A DNA stretch of 9,335 bases, from positions 1-9,335 of the forward strand of contig JAFXYU010000276.1 of NCBI GenBank assembly GCA_017541565.1, in the 5' to 3' direction. Of the stretch, positions 6,077 through 9,335 are shown one piece after another. Position 1 is the stretch's first letter; each line of letters begins with the position of its first letter. The notes beneath the pieces are model-generated. The model was not told the origin of the DNA, did no database searches, and saw nothing but the letters and a program-made list of their open reading frames with translations. Both the position numbers and the translations under genes were made by a program. The DNA is from a bacterium. Its GTDB lineage: Bacteria; Cyanobacteriota; Vampirovibrionia; Gastranaerophilales; Gastranaerophilaceae.

Positions 6077-7327
6077 ATGAAAAATTTTTATCTAAAGTCC
6101 ATGGGGTGCAAGTCTAACCAGTTTGAAGGACAAATTACCGCCGAAAAACTTGTTAATGCCGGATATAATCAAGTAAATAAACTTGAAAACGCTAATTTTT
6201 ATATACTTAATTCTTGTTCTGTCACTCACAAAAGCGACAATGAAGCAATGTATTTGTTAAGACACGCTCACGCACTCGGATTAAAAACTATACTCACAGG
6301 ATGCATTGCCCAAATTGAAAAAGAGAATTTGTTAAAAGAACCTTTTATTGATTATGTATTCGGAAACGAAGACAAGTATAACATTGCGCAATTGCTAAAA
6401 GAAAATAAAAACTACGCAGTAAAAGACCTAATGGCTGAAAAGGAATTTTGTGAAGCAAAATTGAACGACACAACAAAAACCAGAATAAGTATAAAAATTC
6501 AGGATGGGTGCGATAACAGGTGTTCATATTGCATAATCCCATTCGGGCGCGGTAAATCAAGAAGCGCAGATAGTGATTTTATAATAAAAGAAATAAATCG
6601 CTATGTTCAAAACGGATACAAAGAAGTTGTATTTACAGGAATACACATCGGTCAATGGGGTAAAGAGCGGGGACTTTCCATTCTTGACCTGCTAAAAGAA
6701 ATTGAGAATAAAACAAATCTTCACAGATACCGTCTGGGTTCACTCAATCCGCTCGAAATCACAAACGAACTTCTAAGTTTTCTGCAAAACAGTGAAAAAT
6801 TTTGTCCGCATTTTCACTTGTCGCTTCAATCTGCTTGCGACAATACACTAAAACGCATGAACAGGCACTATACAACCGAATACTACTTGGAACAAATAGA
6901 AGACATCGTTTCACGTTTTAACAATCCGTTTATAGGAAGTGACATAATAGCAGGATTTGTCGGGGAAACTGAAAAAGATTTTCAAACGACAATAGAAAAT
7001 CTGGAAAAATCTAAACTTTCTAAAATTCATACCTTCCCTTATTCCATAAGAAAAGGAACTGCCGCTGAAAAAATGGACGGACATTTACCGGAAAAAGTTA
7101 AAGAAGAACGTGCCGAAATAATAAAAAAGATTTCCGCAAAAAAATTCGAAGAATTTATAAATAACAATATAGGAACAGAGCAAGAAGTACTGATTGAAAA
7201 AAGACCGGACAAAAAAACAGGTCTGTATAAAGGTGTAACACGAAATTATTTGAATATAATTTTAAAAGAGGGTGAATTTAACACCCTCCGCAAAGTTATT
7301 CTAAACTATGATAATATTATTAATTAA
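6077..7327 (+). CDS. mtaB: tRNA t6A37 methylthiotransferase (MtaB type, radical SAM)
   Basis: This 416-residue radical-SAM enzyme adds a methylthio group to threonylcarbamoyl-adenosine at tRNA position 37 (ms2t6A). The N-terminal methylthiotransferase domain carries the three auxiliary cluster cysteines, C11 (in MGCKSNQFEG), C47 (NSCSVT) and C76 (TGCIAQ). The radical-SAM motif is C145-x3-C149-x2-C152 in KIQDGCDNRCSYCIIPFGRG. CPHFHLSLQSACDNTLKRMNR (243-263) and FPYSIRKGT (320-328) favour MtaB (YqeV) over MiaB or RimO. A short TRAM-like region ends the protein. GFVGET (293-298) replaces the usual GFPGET. The frame is open from a TTG at 6059, but the ATG at 6077 begins at the normal family start, MKNFYLKSMGCK. 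No ribosome site precedes it. The final 8 bp overlap the convergent symporter gene. Confidence 0.92.
   Translation: MKNFYLKSMGCKSNQFEGQITAEKLVNAGYNQVNKLENANFYILNSCSVTHKSDNEAMYLLRHAHALGLKTILTGCIAQIEKENLLKEPFIDYVFGNEDKYNIAQLLKENKNYAVKDLMAEKEFCEAKLNDTTKTRISIKIQDGCDNRCSYCIIPFGRGKSRSADSDFIIKEINRYVQNGYKEVVFTGIHIGQWGKERGLSILDLLKEIENKTNLHRYRLGSLNPLEITNELLSFLQNSEKFCPHFHLSLQSACDNTLKRMNRHYTTEYYLEQIEDIVSRFNNPFIGSDIIAGFVGETEKDFQTTIENLEKSKLSKIHTFPYSIRKGTAAEKMDGHLPEKVKEERAEIIKKISAKKFEEFINNNIGTEQEVLIEKRPDKKTGLYKGVTRNYLNIILKEGEFNTLRKVILNYDNIIN
7260..7288 (-). terminator. Intrinsic terminator of the symporter gene, inside mtaB
   Basis: On the minus strand, GAGGGTG (7282-7288) pairs perfectly with CACCCTC (7268-7274) across a 7-base loop, followed by TTTTAAAA (7267 down to 7260). 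This is a typical short intrinsic terminator about 30 bp after the symporter stop codon. It lies wholly within the last codons of the convergent mtaB gene. On the plus strand no T run follows the hairpin, so it should act only on the minus-strand transcript. Confidence 0.72.
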
Positions 7328-7333
7328 TAATAT
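7314..7333. repeat. 20-bp A/T-only perfect palindrome at the convergent gene ends
   Basis: The ten bases 7314-7323 (ATATTATTAA) are the exact reverse complement of 7324-7333. The stop codons of both mtaB (7325-7327) and the symporter gene (7320-7322) fall inside it. It has no GC pair, so it is a poor terminator hairpin; TAA stops on both strands partly explain the symmetry. Confidence 0.6.
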
Positions 7334-8645
7334 CTCCGTATTCTTCCGGATTATTCAATAAATCATAGTTAATTTCATTTTCATTATCCGCAATCGCAGC
7401 CGCAACAACAGCATCAGATGTTACGTTCAACAGTGTTCTCATCATATCCGTAATTCTTTCGATAGTAAAGAGGAATGCGAAACCTGCAACCAACTGTTCC
7501 GGACTCAATCCCATACCGTTAAGAACCAGTGCAATTGTTATCAAACCTGCACCCGGAATACCTGCACATGTTGATGATGCGACTATTGCCAAAAGTCCTA
7601 TTTGTATAATAAGGAACGGTGATAATGCAACGCCGTACGCTTGAGTCAAAAAGATTACGGCAATTGTCTGTAACATTGCAGTACCGTCCATATTCAAAGT
7701 TGCACCTAGCGGCAAAACGAAACTTGCAATCTTATGTGAAATACCTCTCTTTTCACAGCAGGCTATTGTTAAAGGTAACGTTGCAGAAGAACTTGCCGTA
7801 CCGAATGCTACCATCATTGCCTCTGCAATAGCGGCATATAACATCCAAACAGGCACTTTGGAAAATATCTTCAAAAATATCGGATATACAATAAAGAACT
7901 GTATTCCGAATCCGATTGCCAAAACAGCCAAATATTTCGAAATACTTGCAAATATATCTACTCCGAAAGAAGAAACCGCAACTGCCGTCAAAGCGAAAAC
8001 ACCGGGAGCGGCAAAAGCCATAATCCAATCGGTAATTTTCATAGTTGCCGCAAATATTGATTCAAAGAAACTTACAAACGGTCTGTTAATTTCACCGACT
8101 TTAGCGAGCGCAACAGAGAACATTAACGCAAATACGATTATAGGTACCATATCTCCGTTAGCAATTGATGCCAACGGGTTCTTCGGAATAAATCCGAGTA
8201 TAATATTCAAAAGATTTCCTTTTTGGGCTTCAATAGTTGCCGCAACATGTGCTTGAATATCTCCGGCAACATCGGCATTAATATAATGAGCCGCTCCTAT
8301 ACCGGGCTGCATTATAAGCGCAAGGACTGCTCCAATCGTTACTGCAACCACAGTAATAATACCGTAATAAAGAACCATCTTTGTTCCGAGTTTACCGATT
8401 TGTTTGCTGTCGCCGACAGATGTTATGCCGATTACAATTGCAGAAATAACCAGCGGTATAACAATCATTTGGATAAGTCTGATAAAGACCTGCCCGATAA
8501 ATGTCAGAACCGCTGTCAAAACCGGATTTGGAGAATTGTGCATCCATATACCGACAAAAACACCAAGCACCAGACCTGCAAAAATGTGCCAGTTACGCTT
8601 TAAACCAAGTCCCAGTGCAATCAGCACCTGCATATAAAATTTCAT
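7320..8645 (-). CDS. Dicarboxylate/amino acid:cation symporter, probably glutamate/aspartate
   Basis: This 441-residue inner-membrane protein of the DAACS (GltP/GltT/DctA) family imports acidic amino acids or dicarboxylates with Na+ or H+. Family landmarks are FIRLIQMIVIPLVISAIVIG (54-73), the serine-rich hairpin 1 loop FGTASSSATLP (281-291), NMDGTA (318-323) in membrane helix 7, hairpin 2 SSTCAGIPGAG (357-367), and D400-x2-R403-x3-N407-x3-D411 in helix 8. By comparison with archaeal GltPh, the D/R/N/D set matches residues that bind the amino group and side-chain carboxylate of aspartate and a sodium ion, favouring glutamate/aspartate over C4-dicarboxylates. The length is normal. GAGAGG at 8655-8660 precedes the ATG at 8645. 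It has its own promoter (8678-8706) and terminator. The charged C-terminal tail (about 420-441) is Asn/Glu-rich. Confidence 0.92.
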   Translation of the reverse strand: MKFYMQVLIALGLGLKRNWHIFAGLVLGVFVGIWMHNSPNPVLTAVLTFIGQVFIRLIQMIVIPLVISAIVIGITSVGDSKQIGKLGTKMVLYYGIITVVAVTIGAVLALIMQPGIGAAHYINADVAGDIQAHVAATIEAQKGNLLNIILGFIPKNPLASIANGDMVPIIVFALMFSVALAKVGEINRPFVSFFESIFAATMKITDWIMAFAAPGVFALTAVAVSSFGVDIFASISKYLAVLAIGFGIQFFIVYPIFLKIFSKVPVWMLYAAIAEAMMVAFGTASSSATLPLTIACCEKRGISHKIASFVLPLGATLNMDGTAMLQTIAVIFLTQAYGVALSPFLIIQIGLLAIVASSTCAGIPGAGLITIALVLNGMGLSPEQLVAGFAFLFTIERITDMMRTLLNVTSDAVVAAAIADNENEINYDLLNNPEEYGDIIN

Positions 8646-8677
8646 AGATATATACCTCTCATACTTTTAACCAGTTT

Positions 8678-8706
8678 ATTCTACAATTTTTTAGGGCAAA
8701 AGTAAA
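8678..8706 (-). promoter_or_regulatory. Promoter of the symporter gene
   Basis: On the minus strand, TTTACT (8701-8706, 4/6 match to TTGACA) is separated by 17 bp from TAGAAT (8678-8683, 5/6 match to TATAAT). Transcription would start near 8671, about 25 bases before the ATG. The upstream secreted-protein gene ends at 8738 with no visible terminator, so some read-through into the symporter gene is also likely. Confidence 0.55.
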
Positions 8707-8737
8707 GTCAATTCAACCATTCGTATTACTCAAAAGA

Positions 8738-9232
8738 TTACTCGGATATAACACTTTCCCCTGCGATTTTCTCACCTTTAATAATATATCTTGCCGTTTC
8801 TTTTTTTATCAAACTGCCGTCAATCAAAGAAAATTGTTCAAGTACTAAATTATTAATCCCTGAAAACTTTCCTCCTTCTAATCTTATTGATACGGTATCA
8901 GTTAACATTTTATTATCATAAGGCGCTTTCTTTGAAAAAACTATTAAGTTTCCTTCAACAGCACGCAATGTGATTTCCGCTCTCGCACCTGTAAACGGAT
9001 TATCCAGAGTAATAACATCACCGACTCTGGAAAGATTCCACATATCAACACTCTGAGGTTTGAACGTTCTGTAACTGTTAGTATCATCAAGTTTTGCCGT
9101 TACTCTCCAAGAACCGTAAAAAGATTTTGGAATTTCCTCAACAGATACTCCTGCGGATAAAGTAAAGTCCTCTGCAAATGCAGGGAGGAACAATAACATA
9201 AAACACATTAATAGTTGCAGAATTCTTTTCAT
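8738..9232 (-). CDS. Secreted or periplasmic protein of unknown function
   Basis: I do not recognise a family. The 164-residue protein begins with a clear Sec signal peptide: MKR, a hydrophobic core LLMCFMLLFLP, and an A-x-A site (AFA-ED), predicting cleavage after residue 20. Cys10 lies within the core and not in a good lipobox, so I read it as soluble rather than a lipoprotein. The mature part (about 144 residues) starts at EDFTLSAGVSVEEIPKSFYG, then alternates short hydrophobic and polar stretches as a beta-rich fold would (GSWRVTAKL, GDVITLDNPF, AEITLRAVEGNLIVFSKK, DTVSIRLEGGKFSG, ARYIIKGEKIAGE). The repeated strand-turn-strand pattern resembles small lipocalin-like or beta-barrel extracytoplasmic domains, but this is a guess. 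No cysteine remains after cleavage. AAGG at 9237-9240 precedes the ATG. Its upstream region has a 7-1-7 palindrome and repeats; the symporter gene follows 92 bp downstream. Confidence 0.85.
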   Translation of the reverse strand: MKRILQLLMCFMLLFLPAFAEDFTLSAGVSVEEIPKSFYGSWRVTAKLDDTNSYRTFKPQSVDMWNLSRVGDVITLDNPFTGARAEITLRAVEGNLIVFSKKAPYDNKMLTDTVSIRLEGGKFSGINNLVLEQFSLIDGSLIKKETARYIIKGEKIAGESVISE

Positions 9233-9257
9233 AATACCTTTTATAATGATTAAACAG

Positions 9258-9272
9258 TTAATGTCACATTAA
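9258..9272. promoter_or_regulatory. Candidate operator: perfect 7-1-7 palindrome
   Basis: TTAATGT and ACATTAA flank a single central C with perfect symmetry. The site is 25 bp upstream of the secreted-protein ATG. It covers a possible -35 element on the minus strand (GTGACA, 9262-9267), which is 16 bp from TATAAA (9240-9245). That promoter would start transcription almost at the ATG, so its -10 is doubtful. The 7-1-7 layout is like that of Fur/PerR/Zur-family boxes, but the bases match none of those consensus sites closely. Confidence 0.5.
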
Positions 9273-9284
9273 TTATTATTAACC

Positions 9285-9314
9285 GTTTTTAAGGTTTTGT
9301 AAAGTTTTGTAAAG
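9285..9314. repeat. Three 10-bp tandem repeats in the upstream region
   Basis: TTTTGTAAAG occurs twice in exact tandem (9295-9304, 9305-9314), preceded by a related unit GTTTTTAAGG (9285-9294). The 10-bp period puts the units on one face of the helix, as in OmpR/PhoB-type binding sites. On the plus strand the repeats also hold TTGTAA (9297-9302), 17 bp before TATAAA (9320-9325), a possible promoter for a gene to the right of the window. On the minus strand TATAAT lies at 9318-9323, but its -35 would be outside the window. Confidence 0.45.
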
Positions 9315-9335
9315 AATATTATAAAAAACAGGCAA

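Noticed and set aside
6077..7327. MiaB or RimO identity for the methylthiotransferase
   Set aside because: C-P-H-F-H-L-S-L-Q-S, K-I-Q-D-G-C-D-N-R-C and F-P-Y-S-x-R-K-G-T are MtaB-type signatures; the MiaB-typical and RimO-typical forms of these motifs are absent.
7753..8603. Several open frames over the symporter gene in other frames of both strands (such as 7858-8256 and 8223-8603 plus, 7753-8028 minus)
   Set aside because: All are shadows of one long conserved transporter gene; none has family motifs or a start signal.
7320..8645. C4-dicarboxylate (DctA) identity for the symporter
   Set aside because: The helix 8 signature D-x2-R-T-x2-N-x3-D matches the glutamate/aspartate type better than DctA; a dicarboxylate role is not excluded.
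1..9335. tRNA or rRNA genes, CRISPR arrays, transposases, phage genes
   Set aside because: I looked on both strands and saw no cloverleaf, repeat-spacer series or mobile-element protein; the few gaps between genes are too short.

Overview
The window is AT-rich, gene-dense bacterial DNA: nine protein genes (one cut by the left edge), intergenic gaps of at most about 116 bp, and no RNA gene, insertion sequence, prophage or CRISPR array that I can see. An MlaE-MlaF-MlaD lipid transporter and a GDP-mannose enzyme point to a cell with an outer membrane. This is combined with an RqcP-type S4 protein and an MtaB-type tRNA methylthiotransferase, both common in Firmicutes and Cyanobacteria-related lineages. 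A small glycine-zipper protein has a short N-terminal segment ending in NVSFDGK. Together these make me suspect a gut Gastranaerophilales (Melainabacteria/Vampirovibrionia) genome. This is inference from family content and a remembered protein style, not a proven assignment.

Left block (minus strand, about 1191 down to 1): a purine nucleoside phosphorylase gene, then rqcP, then the start of a DedA/YqaA-type membrane protein gene. The first two are joined by a TGATG stop/start overlap, and the third begins 14 bp after rqcP ends. This looks like one transcript mixing purine salvage, ribosome rescue and a membrane protein.

Second block (minus strand, 4169 down to 1272): mlaE, mlaF and mlaD with gaps of 11 and 13 bp. 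It starts from a good extended -10 promoter and ends at a perfect 17-bp hairpin terminator. These encode the inner-membrane permease, its ATPase and the substrate-binding MCE subunit of an ABC system that moves phospholipids between inner and outer membrane. No mlaB or mlaC lies beside them.

Third block (plus strand, 4286 to 7327): a bifunctional mannose-1-phosphate guanylyltransferase/mannose-6-phosphate isomerase gene, divergent from the mla operon; a 102-residue glycine-zipper membrane protein with its own near-consensus promoter; and mtaB. mtaB ends 8 bp inside a convergent transporter gene.

Right block (minus strand, 9232 down to 7320): a secreted protein of unknown function, then a glutamate/aspartate-type cation symporter with its own promoter. 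The symporter's terminator hairpin lies inside the mtaB coding sequence. The last 103 bp contain a 7-1-7 palindrome and 10-bp repeats that look regulatory.

Most of the window is ordinary housekeeping and envelope biology. The parts most worth a second look are the glycine-zipper protein, the unknown secreted protein with its palindromic upstream region, the non-MCE parts of MlaD, and the compact promoter and terminator architecture.
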